A stretch of 64,000 nt of DNA, from positions 1,054,001-1,118,000 of the forward strand of contig JBAIAA010000648.1 in assembly GCA_037893245.1 (NCBI GenBank). The letters are read 5' to 3'. The position numbers were made by a program, and so were the translations under genes. Below are positions 13,101 through 25,400 of this stretch, in pieces. The stretch comes from Crossaster papposus. Its lineage: Eukaryota; Echinodermata; Asteroidea; Velatida; Solasteridae. The notes under the pieces are model-generated. The model was given only the letters and a program-made list of their open reading frames with translations. It was not told the origin of the DNA and searched no databases. Position 1 is the stretch's first letter; every line of letters starts with the position of its first letter.

Positions 13101-13999
13101 AAAAACTGCACCTTTAATGTGACGTCACATGACCCACGATGACGTCATCGTGACGATTTTTATCTTGGCCCTCCTGGGGATGGTGATCGAAGTGTGTGCT
13201 AAGTCGGAAGTCGTTCGGATTTACCAAAGTGGCAAAGTCAATAGTCTGGAGGAAAACGTGTACGAAACCTATAGGGAAAAATGTAACCTTTAACGTGACG
13301 TCACGTGACCACGAATGACGTAATCGTGACGAATTTTTTCTAGGATCATCTGTGGGTAGTGGTCTAAGAGTAGGTAGCTAAGTCTGAAGTCGATCGGATT
13401 TACCAAAGTGCCAAATATATATTGGTTGAAAAAACGTGTACAAATGTTATGGGGAAAACTACACCTTTAATGTGACATCACATAACACCCGATGACGTCA
13501 TTATGACGTCACCTTAATTTTCGTATATAACACATCCCGGAATACCTGAATACCAAGTTTGACACTAATCGGACTTGTACTTCCAGAGATAGAGGGTTCT
13601 AAAAACTGAATCTTTAATGTGACGTCACATGACCCCCGATGACGTCACCATGGCGATTTTCATATTGGCCCTTCTGAGGATGGTGGTTGAGGTGTGTGCT
13701 AACTTTCAGGTCAATCGGATTTACTAAACTGTCAAAGTCAATAGTCTGAAGGAAAACGTGTACAAAACCTATGGGGAAAAATTGCACCTTTAACGTGACG
13801 TCACGTGACCATGAATGACGTAATCGCGACGAATTTCTTCTAGGACCATCTGTGGGTGGTGTTCTTATTGTATGCCAATTTTCAAGTCGATCGGATTTAC
13901 CAAAATGTCAAAGTGTATTGGCTGAACGAAACGTGTACAAATCCTATAAGAAAAAGTCTGAAAGTGGAAAAAAAAAAAAAAAAAAAAAAAAAAAAGAAT

Positions 14000-14215
14000 A
14001 AAACAAACTTTAACGATTACAATAGCTGTTTCGGTGAAAAACCGAAACAGCTAAAAAGAAAAAAAAAAACTTTAACGATTACAAAAGCTGTTTCGGTGAA
14101 AAACCGAAACAGCTAAAAAAACTTTAACGATTACAAGAGCTGTTTCGGTGAAAAACCGAAACAGCTAACTAGACATGTGTTTGTGGACAAACACGGAGCT
14201 GTTTCGAGTGTCTCA
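14000..14215. repeat. Array sub-unit junction: A-tract, triple hairpin, CTAG, second hairpin
   Basis: Clearest example of the recurrent junction. After an A-tract the block starting ctttaacgattacaa is repeated three times; each contains a perfect 11-bp-stem hairpin (agctgtttcgg, loop tgaaaaa, ccgaaacagct). It is followed by CTAG, then the hairpin tgtgtttgt-gg-acaaacaca and agctgtttcgagtgtc. Single or double versions occur at 7741-7860 and 11868-12030, and a fused one at 16747-16808. The hairpin-then-CTAG order resembles a Helitron-type 3' end, but no Rep/Helicase gene is present. Confidence 0.6.
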
Positions 14216-17200
14216 AATTACTTTCAATATGTGTGTGGTGGTCTTTTGTGTGTGCCAAGTCTCAAGTCGATCAGATTTAATAAAGTGTCAAAGTCAATAT
14301 TCTTAAGTAAAACGTGTACAAAACCTATAGGGGAAAATTGAACCTTTAACGTGACGCCCCGTGACCTTGAATGACGTAATCGTGCCAAATTTCTCCTACG
14401 ACCGTCTGTGGATGGTGGTCTATGTGTGTGCCAAGTCTCAAGTCGATCGGATTTACTTAGTGTCAAAGTCAATAGTCTAAAGAAAAACGTGTACAAAACC
14501 TATGGGGGACAAATTAAACGTTTAACTTGACGTCACGTAACCTTGAATGACGCAATCGTGCTGAATTTCTTTCAGAAACATCTGGTGGTGGTGTTCTGAG
14601 TGTATGGCAAGTTTCAAGTCGGTCGCATTTACCAAAGTGTCAAATTCAATAGTCTGAAGAAAAACGTGTACAAAACCTATGGGGAAAATTTCATCTTTAA
14701 CGCTAAGTCACGTGACCTTGAATGACGTAATCGCGACGAATTTCTTCTAGGACCGTCCTTGGGTGGTTGTCTAAGTGTATGCCAAGTCTCAAGTCCATCG
14801 GATTTACCAAAGTGTCAAAGTGTATTGTCTGAACAAACGTGTACAAATCCTATGGAGAACAAAAGGCAAAAAAAAAAAAAAAAAAAAAAAAAATAGACAT
14901 GTGTTTGTGGACAAACACAGAGCTGTTTCGAGTGTCTTTCAATATGTGTGTGATGGTCTTTTGAGTGTGCCAAGTCTCAAGTCGATCGGATTTACTAAAG
15001 TGTCAAAGTCAATAGCCTAAAGAAAAACATGTACAAAACCTATGGGGGGAAATTGAGGCTTTAACGTGACGCCCCGTGACCTTGAATGACGTAATCGTGC
15101 CGAATGTCTTCTAGGACCGTCTGTGGATGGTGTTCTAAGTGTGTGCCAAGTCTCAAGTCGATCAAATTTACGAAAGTGTCGAAGTCATAGTCTAAAGAAA
15201 AACGTGTACAAAACCTATGGGGAAAAAAATTGAAACTTTAACGTGACGTTACGTGACCTTGAATGACGCAATCGTGCCGAATTTCTTCCAGGACCATCTG
15301 TGGGTGATGTTCTAAGTGTATGGCAAGTTTCAAGTCGGTCGGATTGACCAAAGTGTCAAATTCAATAGTCTGAAGAAAAACGTGTACAAAACCTATGGGG
15401 AAAATTTCACCTTTAACGCTAAGTCACGTGACCTTGAATGACGTAATCGCGACGAATTTCTTCTAGGACCGTCCTTGGGTGGTTGTCTAAGTGTATGCCA
15501 AGTCTCAAGTCTATCGGATTTACCAAAGTGTCAAAGTGTATTGTCTGAACAAACGTGTACAAATCCTATGGAGAACAAAAGGCAAAAAAAAAAAAAAAAA
15601 AAAAAAAAAACTAGACATGTGTTTGTGGACAAACACAGAGCTGTTTCGGGTGTCTAACATTACTTTCTATATGTGTATCTGATGATGGTCTTTGTGTGTG
15701 CCAAGTCTGAAGTCGATTGGATTTACACAATTGCCAAAGATATATTAGTTGAAAAAACGTGTACAAATCCTATGGGGAAAATTGAACCTTTAATGTGACG
15801 TCACATGACACCCGATGATGTCATCATGATGTCATCTTAATTTACGTCTATGACACATTCTGGAATACTTGCATACCAAGTTTGGCCCCAATCAGACATG
15901 TACTTCCAGAGATAGAGGGTCCTAAAATCTGCCCCTTTAATGTGACGTCATATGACCCACGATGACGTCATCCTGACGATTTCCCCCTTGGCCCTCCTGG
16001 GTATGGTGGTCGAGGTGTGTGCTAAGTCTGAAGTCGATCGGATTTACCAAATTGTCAAATTCAATAGTCTGAAGAAAAACGTGTACAAAACCTATGGAGA
16101 AAATTGAACCTTTAATGTGACGTCACATGACACCCGATGATGTCATAATTACGTCATCCTAATTTTTGTCTATAACACATCCTCGAATACTTGCAAACCA
16201 AGTTTGACTCCAACCGGACTTGTACTTTCAGAGTTAGACGGTCTTAAAAACTACACCTTTAATGTGACGTCACATGACCCCCGATGACGTCATCTTGATT
16301 ATTTTTTTCTTGACCCTCCTAAGGATGGTGGTCGAGGTCTGTGCTAAGTCTCAAGTCGATCGAATTGACAGAAGTGTCAAATTCAATATTTTGAATAAAA
16401 ACGTGTACAAAACCTATGGAGAAAATTGAACCTTTAATGTGACGTCACATGACACCCGATGATGTCATAAATACGTCATCTTAATTTTCGTCTATAACAC
16501 ATCCTCGAATACTTGAAAACCAAATTTGACCCCAATCGGACGTGTACTTCCAGAGATAGAGGGTCTTAAAAACTGCACCTTTTGTGTAACGTCACATGAC
16601 CCACAATGACGTCATCATGACGATTTTTCTCTTGGGCCTCCTGGGGATGGTGGTCGAGGTGTGTGCTAAGTTTCAAGTCAATCGCATTTACCAAAGTATT
16701 AAAGTCAATAGTCTGAAGAAAAACGTGTACAAACCCTATGGGGAAAAAACCGAAACAGCTAACTAGACATGTGTTTGTGGACAAACACAGAGCTGTTTCG
16801 AGTGTCTTTTAATATGTGTGTGATGGTCTTTTGTGTGTGCCAAGTCTCAAGTTGATCAGATTTACTAGTGTCAAAGTCAATAGTCTAAAGAAAAACGTGT
16901 ACAAAACCTAAGGGGGGAAAATAAACCTTTAACGTGACGCCCCGTGACCTTGAATGACGTAATCATGCCAAATTTCTTTTAGGGCCGTCTGTGGATGGTG
17001 GTCTAAGTGTGTGCCAAGTCTCAAGTCGATCGGATTTACTAAAGTGTCAGTCAACAGTCTAAACAAAAACGTGTACAAAACCAATGGGAGACAAAATGTG
17101 CACCTTTAATGTGACGTCACGTGACCTTGAATGACGCAATCGTGCCGAATTTCTCTCAGAAACATCTAGGAGTGGTGTTCTAAATGTATGCCAAGTTTCA

Positions 17201-17471
17201 AGTCGGTCGAATTTACCAAAGTGCCAAAGTCAATAGTCTGAAGAAAAACGTGTACAAAACCTATGGGGAAATTTTCACCTTTAACGTGAGGTCACGTGAC
17301 CTTGAATGACGTAATCGCGACGAATTTCTTCTAGGACCGTCCTTGGGTGGTTGTCTAAATGTATGCCAAGTCTCAAGTCCATCGGATTTACCAAAGTGTC
17401 AAAGTGTATTGTCTGAATAAACGTGTGCAAATCCTATGGAGAAAAGTCTGAAAAAGGAGAAAAAAAAAAAA

Positions 17472-18120
17472 ACTAGACATGTGTTTGTGGACAAACACAG
17501 AGCTGTTTCGGGTGTCTAACATTACTTTCTATATGTGTATCTGATGATGGTCTTTGTGTGTGCCAAGTCTGAAGTCGATTGGATTTACACAATTGCCAAA
17601 GATATATTAGTTGAAAAAACGTGTACAAATCCTATGGGGAAAATTGAACCTTTAATGTGACGTCACATGACACCCGATGATGTCATCATGATGTCATCTT
17701 AATTTACGTCTATGACACATTCTGGAATACTTGCATACCAAGTTTGGCCCCAATCAGACATGTACTTCCAGAGATAGAGGGTCCTAAAATCTGCCCCTTT
17801 AATGTGACGTCACATGACCCACGATGACGTCATTCTGACGATTTTCCCCTTGGCCCTCCTGGGTTTGATGGTCGAGGTGTGTGCTAAGTCTGAAGTCGAT
17901 CGGATTTACCAAATTGTCAAATTCAATAGTCTGAAGAAAAACGTGTACAAAACCTATGGAGAAAATTGAACCTTTAATGTGACGTCACATGACACCCGGT
18001 GATGTCATAATTACGTCATCTTAATTTTCGTCTATAACACACCCTCGAATACTTGCAAACCAAGTTTGACCCCAACCGGACTTGTACTTTCAGAGTTAGA
18101 GGGTCTTAAAAACTACACCT
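17472..18120. repeat. Second copy of a 1.86-kb-spaced block within the array
   Basis: From the CTAG hairpin onward this block repeats 15612-16262 almost base for base, including the distinctive variant cgggtgtctaacattact. The copies lie 1,860 bp apart, so the array has recently expanded by duplication of multi-unit segments. Confidence 0.8.
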
Positions 18121-20074
18121 TTAATGTGACGTCACATGATCCGCGATGACGTCATCTTAAATATTTTCTTGGCCCTCCTAAGGATGGTGGTCGAGGTCTG
18201 TGCTAAGTCTCAAGTCGATCGAGTTTACAGAAGTGTCAAATTCAATATTTTGAAGAAAAACGTGTACAAAACCTATGGAGAAAATTAAACCTTTAATGTG
18301 ACGTCACATGACACCCGATGATGTCATAATTACGTCATCTTAATTTTCGTCTATAACACATCCTCGAATACTTGCAAACCAAGTTTGACCCCAACCGGAC
18401 TTGTACTTTCAGAGTTAGAGGGTCTTAAACAACTACACATTTAATGTGACGTCACATGACCCGCGATGACGTCATCTTGATTATTTTTTTCTTGGCCCTC
18501 CTAAGGATGGTGGTCGAGGTCTGTGCTAAGTCTCAAGTCGATCGAATTTACCAAAGTGTCAAAGTCAATAGTCTGAAGAAAAACGTGTACAAAACCTATG
18601 GGAAAAAAATGCACCTTTAACGTGACGTCACGTGACCATGAATGACGTAATCGTTACGAATTTCTTCTAGGACTATCTGTGGGTGGTGGTCTTAGAGTAT
18701 GCAAAGTCTCAAGTCGATCGGATCTACCAAAGTGTCAAAGTGTACTGGCTGAACAAAACACGTGTACAAATCCTATGTAGAATAGTCTGAAACAGAAGAA
18801 GAAAAAAAAAAACTAGAAATGTGTTTGTGGACAAACACAGAGCTGTTTCGCTTGTCTAAAATGACTTTGAATATGTGAGTGGTGGTCTATGTGTGTACCA
18901 AATCTGAAGTCGATCGGATTTACCAAAGTGCCAAATATATCTTGGTTGCAAAAAACGTGTACAAATCCTATGGGAAAAACTGCACCTTTAATGTAACGTC
19001 ACATGGCCCACGATGACGTCGTCATGGCGTCATCTTAATTTCCGTCTATAACACATCCTGGAATACTTGCATACCAAGTTTGACCCCAATCAGACCTTTA
19101 CTTCCAGAGATAGAGGGTCTTAAAAACTACACCTTTAAAGTGACGTCACCTGACCCACGATGACGTCATCATGACGATTATCCTTGTGGCCCTCCTAGAG
19201 ATGGTGGTCGAGGTGTGTACTTAGTCTCGAGTCGATTGGATTCACCAAAGTGTCAAATTCAATAGTCTGACGAAAAACGTGTACAAAACCTATAGGGCAA
19301 ACTACACTTTTAATGTGACGTCACATGGCCCATGATGACGTCGTCATGACGTCATCTTAATTTTCGCCTATAACACATCCTGGAATACTTGCATACCAAG
19401 TTTGACCCCAATCAGACCTTTACTTCCAGAGATAGAGGGTCTTAAAAACTACACCTTTAAAGTGACGTCACATGACCCACGATGACGTCATCATGACGAT
19501 TATCCTTGTGGCCCTCCTAGAGATGGTGGTCGAGGTGTGTACTAAGTCTCGAGTCGATTGGATTGACCAAAGTGTCAAATTCAATAGTCTGACAAAAAAC
19601 GTGTACAAAACCTATAGGGAAAACTGCGCCTTTAATGTGACGTCACATGACACCCGATGACGTCATCGTAATGTCATCTTAATTTTCGTCTATAACACAT
19701 CCCGGGATACCTGCATGTCAAGTTTGTCCCCAATCGGACCTGTACTTCCAGAGATAGAGGGTCTTATAAACTGCACCTTTAATGTGACGTCAAATGACCC
19801 ACGATGACGTCATCATGACGATTTTTCTTCTGGCCCCTCTGGGGATGGTGGTCGAGGTGTGTCTTAAGTCTCAAGTCGATCGGATTTACCGAAGTGTCAA
19901 ATTCAATATTCTGAAGAAAAACGTGTACAAATCCTATGGGGAAAAATTGCACCTTTAACGTGACGTCACGTGACCACGAATGACGCAATCGTGACAAATT
20001 TCTTCTAGGATCATCTGTGGGTGGTGGTCTAAGTGTATGCCAAGTCTCAAGTCGATCGGATTTACCAAAGAGTA

Positions 20075-20632
20075 TTAAAGCTGACATGGGGCTTATTCTT
20101 TCAATTTTCCTTAAGCTTAGTACTCTTGCGTGATTTGTCAGGTCGATATTCACTCAGCAGTTTGCCAAAAACGGGATCATTGGCACACTCCGCTGCTACA
20201 GACACAAACATCAACACATCATCAATCATGGGAAGCCTCATTTCAATGAACTTAGGATGGTGAAGCTTTTTCAGCCAGCTCTTTCTGAAGTAAAATGGCA
20301 ACTTCTCAATGACTTTAGCTATTAAGCTCTGCCGATTATTTAACTCCCCAAGCTTGCCCATAGTCTGCAACGTCTCACGACAATTTCTCAGCTCATCTGA
20401 AAACTCGAGTAACCCTTTGTCATCAGCAACAGCAGGATGACCAACAATCTTGTTGATCCACTTCACTAGGCTCCTTTACATCGCAACACTGTATAAGCTT
20501 CCTAGCTGGTCCAATACAATACTGCACCGTTTCAGCGATTTCTTGTGCACGATGCCAATTCCGCCACCATGCCGGGTTGCCCCCTATGAGAAAAATTGAC
20601 AAACATATAGCCAAGAGGGGTACATTCACCAA
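20075..20632 (-). pseudogene. BEL/Pao-type gag fragment (DUF1759-like), broken
   Basis: Two minus-strand frames together resemble the gag region of the BEL element at 31264-36633. The first (about 20632-20455) holds QYCIGPARKL; the second (20466-20101) holds SDELRNCRETL, then KVIEKLPFYF and AAECANDPVFG. The equivalent segments in the intact element include ADDLRSCTLAL, IVKRLPQYL and AAREANDPVYG. A frameshift separates the parts, and no protease, RT or integrase follows. It directly abuts the satellite array, which stops in mid-unit at about 20072, so it marks either an insertion or the rearranged edge of the array. No LTRs were recognised beside it. Confidence 0.75.
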
Positions 20633-20640
20633 TTATCACC

Positions 20641-21547
20641 ATGTCATCATCAGATAGGCAGGTCTCAGTCAAAACATCATGTCAACATCATACAATAGAA
20701 TATGGTCCAATACAGTAGTGGTTTCATTGCGGATGTGTATGGTCAGACTTGAAAATGGCATGACCGGGGATATTGGTCGCAGGTTAGACGATAAACTGGT
20801 ATGAAGGTTGCTCTTATGTGGGTTGTGAGATCTAAGCGAACAGCATCTTTACGTAAAAATTGATATGCGATTGGATCAGGTGTATAGTATATTGCAGTTA
20901 GTCACATAACAGGCATAAGCTGGTGTATGGGCAACCCTATAGCACGCATGTGTGTGCAGCCGTCTTTCATTTCTATGATGTCCCGGCGGACGCCCGTCGG
21001 CTTTTGTTCCCTAAAATGAGTGTTCCCGATCAATTCGCTTATTTAGTTTCTGGTTTGGTTGAACGGGTCTGTTTCTCCGTATTCAAATGTCGTATAGTGC
21101 TCTTAGTGTAATCGGTGATGTTCGTTGATTGCTCTATTTCGGGGGGTGTTTTTCTACAGATCTGATTTTTAGGTTTAATTGAGACCTAGCGAGAATAGTA
21201 ATATAATCGAGACCCTCCAGGTATATAAGTGGGTATGGTACACGTTTATTTACTAGGGCGGCATGCATTCCCTTTATAAACCTTTACCCAGCTAATCATA
21301 GGTTTTATTTGGAAGTCTGTGTTGAATTAATATATGTCCGCTACATATCTGTAGGAAAGCCCGTATAATCTAAATGTTGGGACTTCGGTGCCAATTCATA
21401 CTATGGGAATGAAATATCATAGAGCCTGGTGGATGCTCTCGCAATGTATATAGCCAGTCAGATTGCAGCGTGGTCATTAATGAGGTACGCAGCGAAGTAT
21501 TGAGCGGGTTGACGGCAGCTGGGTTCGCAGCTGCAACAATTCGTCGC
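20641..21547. other. No gene seen
   Basis: Mixed-composition sequence without recognisable ORFs, splice-flanked exons or repeats. Confidence 0.5.
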
Positions 21548-21924
21548 TGGTCACACGAAGTGACCTATCTCAGACTTTTGCAGTTATTTTAATTTCGAGA
21601 AAAACGCGTTTTAAGTTGAGCGGATTTTGCAAGAGTTATTTCACCTACAAGTGTATATTTCATCAATTCTGTTTTTCTATTATATACAAATTGGATAGTT
21701 AAATTATGGTGTCAGTTTGTTCTAAAGATAATAACTCATCGGCATCAGGTAAAAAAGTAGCTGAGAAATTATAAGTCAGTTCGTAAAATTTACATTTTCA
21801 TTTTTCATATGCGTGGGTAGCGACCTATCCCGATAGGTCACTTCGTGGGACCAACAATGTCGATTTCTCAACCGATGTCAATTGCGCCGAGCGACGAATT
21901 GAGATAGGTCACTTCGTGCGACCA
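21548..21924. mobile_element. MITE with TGGTC(A/G)CACGAAGTGACCTA ends
   Basis: The left end tggtcacacgaagtgaccta is matched by the reverse complement of the right end, gagataggtcacttcgtgcg plus acca. A third partial copy of the end sits internally at about 21830-21855 and short gcgacgaatt words repeat beside both ends. No ORF and no clear target duplication. A shorter relative with the same ends is at 49454-49671. Confidence 0.7.
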
Positions 21925-22261
21925 ATGATTTAATAAGTTTCTGCACTGGCAGTACCGTCGTTTGTATGACGCATCCGCCTTGCTCATGGCACAACATTAA
22001 TGTTAAATACATTTCTTCGCTCGTTTTAGGAGTCTCGATCTCATGACAGCACAAGTGCTTGTATATTTAGAAACATTTGTGTATTACTCGTATAAAGAAT
22101 ATGACACAACATACAGCCACAAATACTCCGTGTTGTAGCTTAACGGAATGTAAAAAAAAACCAAAAAAACCCGAAACGGCCTATTTCCAGCATCCTAGCC
22201 CTCCGACCAGAAAAAACTACTTTGGATGGACGGGTAATCTTTCTAGAAAAAAATGACACCA
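21925..22261. other. No gene seen
   Basis: Nothing recognised between the MITE and the hairpin at 22262. Confidence 0.5.
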
Positions 22262-22458
22262 AGACCACCCGATTCGGTACAGTAGTTTTTATGTTAGGGA
22301 CCTAGTATTTTTCTAGAACAAAGTCGGTGGTGAATTTGGACAGGCCCTTTCATTGCTTTCGCGCTTCTGTTAATCCACTGTCCAATTGACCCCCGACTTG
22401 GTTCCAGAAAAAGGACCATTAGAATGGAAACTACGTCGACCGAATCGGGCGATTGTGG
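22262..22458. repeat. Imperfect hairpin, arms about 85 bp
   Basis: The left arm (through cccgattcggtac, ctagaacaaagtcggtgg, tttggacagg) is the diverged reverse complement of the right arm (ctgtccaattgacccccgac, cagaaaaaggaccattagaa, cgaccgaatcgggcga). The spacer is about 30 bp. It lies just past the 3' end of the DUF7869-type gene copies, and the tandem duplication breakpoint falls in its left arm. Confidence 0.75.
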
Positions 22459-25400
22459 CATCATTATTTAACTACATGTGTGGTCAATCTGACGTTGGAA
22501 ACCTGGTTTTTATTTTCATGATACGAACAATAAATTAGGCAGTTTATTTGTCTTTGGGATGTGGGTAGGGGGAGGGGTAATTACGACTCAATGAATCTTG
22601 TAATAGAATCCCAATTCATCTTCAGCTTGCAACAAAAGTTTATTGATACAATAAGAATCATGCCAAATTATATTATTCACACTTTTACACAAAATCAATT
22701 GGTACCAATCAAATACTTTGACAGTTCATTAGGTATTTATTCAACAATTTATTTCAAGATTTATCCCACCGCCCTGGGCGCTGGGAAACGCAAATCAAGT
22801 TTCTCAGAACTCTGAAAAGGAAGTTAAGACCTGTGCTGATGCGGAACTGGTGACCACCAGAGCTAAAAGCTTATCAGCGTTTGCCAGCGCCCAATATGGG
22901 CAGTGGCGAGCAAAGATTTAAGTAAATAATTATGATTAGCCACCCAAATTATACATTATTGTTATTATTATATATAACAATTTATTTGTAGAATTTACCA
23001 TGTGCAATTTAGTTATCAGATGCTCTTATTTATTAATTACACTCAGAACAGTTGCTGCTTATGTCTGCTCATTGTCATAAAATGTCATGAGTGTGTTATT
23101 CACACTGAAGCCAATAAAGACAATCTTATTTAAATGTAATCAATTTGATTCCGCTTTCCAGAGCTGACCACAGCAATTTTAGTTGGGTACATTCTTGTAA
23201 AAAGCAATGTGGTCAGGATCGCTTATTACTGGAGTAAGACCTTCACAGAGACTCATCAAGTCCCTGTACTTGCCCTCGCTGATTTTGGGAGGGCCTTGAG
23301 AATAAGCCCCGGCAGGGAAGTGGAAAGTGCCAGGAGTAGCCGGAAGCCTGCTACTACGTGTGATGTCGATGGTTTCAAACGTTTCACTGAGGTGTGAAAA
23401 TTTAACTTGAATTTTCAATCGTTGGTGTTTTGTGACCCTAATTTGCATGATCTTCTTCCAGTCTACTGGATTTCCTTCTTCTGTTGAACGTACCTTTAAG
23501 GTTCTAAGGGTTTGGCCAAATTCCTTCCAGTCACGAATGTCTTTAGTCTGGACTTCTGTCACACTGTACCTCGAAGGATACTTCCTAGCTGTTTGAATTA
23601 GGAGCGACAGTTGAGCAGGGAGAACAATATCTCTAGCCTGGGTCAAGTTTCGCTCTATAGTACTATGCACAGAATCACCTTCACTCTGACCGTGGTTTGT
23701 TTCAAAGTAGTATAGAGTGACCTGTTTCACAGATACTGAGGCTGATACGAAATACAACAACATGGCCGGTAGTATGGAATTTTTGTTTTGCCCAATGCAT
23801 CCATCACTGAATAAATCAACAATCTCTGTACCTTTGATGTCTAGCATCAGCAGATATGTGTAGAGGTTGGAGGCAATTTCATTGGACCCCCGTTTGCCTA
23901 AGCCTTCGTGATGCACGAAACAGTAACCTGCCTTGCTGTCTAATTCATAGATGGTGAAATTGTAGCAAGACAGTCTACGTTTGTAGAAGAGAGTTCCCCT
24001 ACCTGATTTTGGCAAGTATATGACTTGTTGGAGATCATACACTGAAGTTTGATGTGTCTTAGGGTTAAGGAGAGCTTCTTTCTTCTTTTCTGATTTTATT
24101 TCTCGCACTTTTTCTTTTTCTCTGATGTGTCTCAAGTACACATGGTTTAGCTTTTCTCTTTCTTGGTCATTTCCGTTACGATATGTTTCACATACTCCAC
24201 ATAAATCCTTCTTTGGTTTATGGAACTTCAACTTCATTACACGAAGCATTCTTCCATACAGAGTTCGCAAAGCCAGTGGTTTTGGATTTTCTGAAACATA
24301 CAAGTCGTACATTTTGTTTATGTTCAGATCAGAGGCTAAGAATTGGGAAGAAGTAGTTTCCATTCTAATGGTCCTTTTTCTAGAACAAAGTCGGTGGTGA
24401 ATTTGGACAGGCCCTTTCATTGCTTTCGCGCTTCTGTTAATCCACTGTCCAATTGACCCCCGACTTGGTTCCAGAAAAAGGACCATTAGAATGGAAACTA
24501 CGTCGACCGAATCGGGCGATTGTGGCATCATTATTTAACTACATGTGTGGTCAATCTGACGTTGGAAACCTGGTTTTTATTTTCATGATACGAACAATAA
24601 ATTAGGCAGTTTATTTGTCTTTGGGATGTGGGTAGGGGGAGGGGTAATTACGACTCAATGAATCTTGTAATAGAATCCCAATTCATCTTCAGCTTGCAAC
24701 AAAAGTTTATTGATACAATAAGAATCATGCCAAATTATATTATTCACACTTTTACACAAAATCAATTGGTACCAATCAAATACTTTGACAGTTCATTAGG
24801 TATTTATTCAACAATTTATTTCAAGATTTATCCCACCGCCCTGGGCGCTGGGAAACGCAAATCAAGTTTCTCAGAACTCTGAAAAGGAAGTTAAGACCTG
24901 TGCTGATGCGGAACTGGTGACCACCAGAGCTAAAAGCTTATCAGCGTTTGCCAGCGCCCAATATGGGCAGTGGCGAGCAAAGATTTAAGTAAATAATTAT
25001 GATTAGCCACCCAAATTATACATTATTGTTATTATTATATATAACAATTTATTTGTAGAATTTACCATGTGCAATTTAGTTATCAGATGCTCTTATTTAT
25101 TAATTACACTCAGAACAGTTGCTGCTTATGTCTGCTCATTGTCATAAAATGTCATGAGTGTGTTATTCACACTGAAGCCAATAAAGACAATCTTATTTGA
25201 ATGTAATCAATTTGATTCCGCTTTCCAGAGCTGACCACAGCAATTTTAGTTGGGTAAATTCTTGTAAAAAGCAATGTGGTCAGGATCGCTTATTACTGGA
25301 GTAAGACCTTCACAGAGACTCATCAAGTCCCTGTACTTGCCCTCGCTGATTTTGGGAGGGCCTTGAGAATAAGCCCCGGCAGGGAAGTGGAAAGTGCCAG

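Larger units (their letters stand above)
6589..20072. repeat. 13.5-kb satellite-like array rich in CRE and E-box palindromes
   Basis: Two related unit types alternate. Type A (about 175-185 bp) carries caagtcgatcggatttacc, agaaaaacgtgtacaaaacc and acctttaacgtgacgtcacg. Type B (about 155 bp) carries ggaatacttgcataccaag, gacctgtacttccagagata and acctttaatgtgacgtcaca. Both share the core acctttaaYgtgacgtcacRtgac. A larger period of about 710-730 bp is marked by an A-tract plus a conserved hairpin segment, seen 13 times (for example near 7811, 8521, 11137, 14893, 15612, 17472 and 18812). Many TGACGTCA palindromes are present (for example 9263-9270, 9430-9437, 9566-9573). Short ORFs in it are not genes: their frames are broken by indels between copies. 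Confidence 0.92.

Noticed and set aside
6589-20072. CRISPR array
   Set aside because: Repeats are long, degenerate and contiguous, without short identical repeats separated by unique spacers, and the DNA is eukaryotic.
6587-20263. Many 60- to 125-codon frames with recurring GGCLSVCQVSSRSDLPKCQ-like peptides
   Set aside because: They recur because the satellite units recur; frames change between units through indels and poly-A tracts, and no splice structure supports them.
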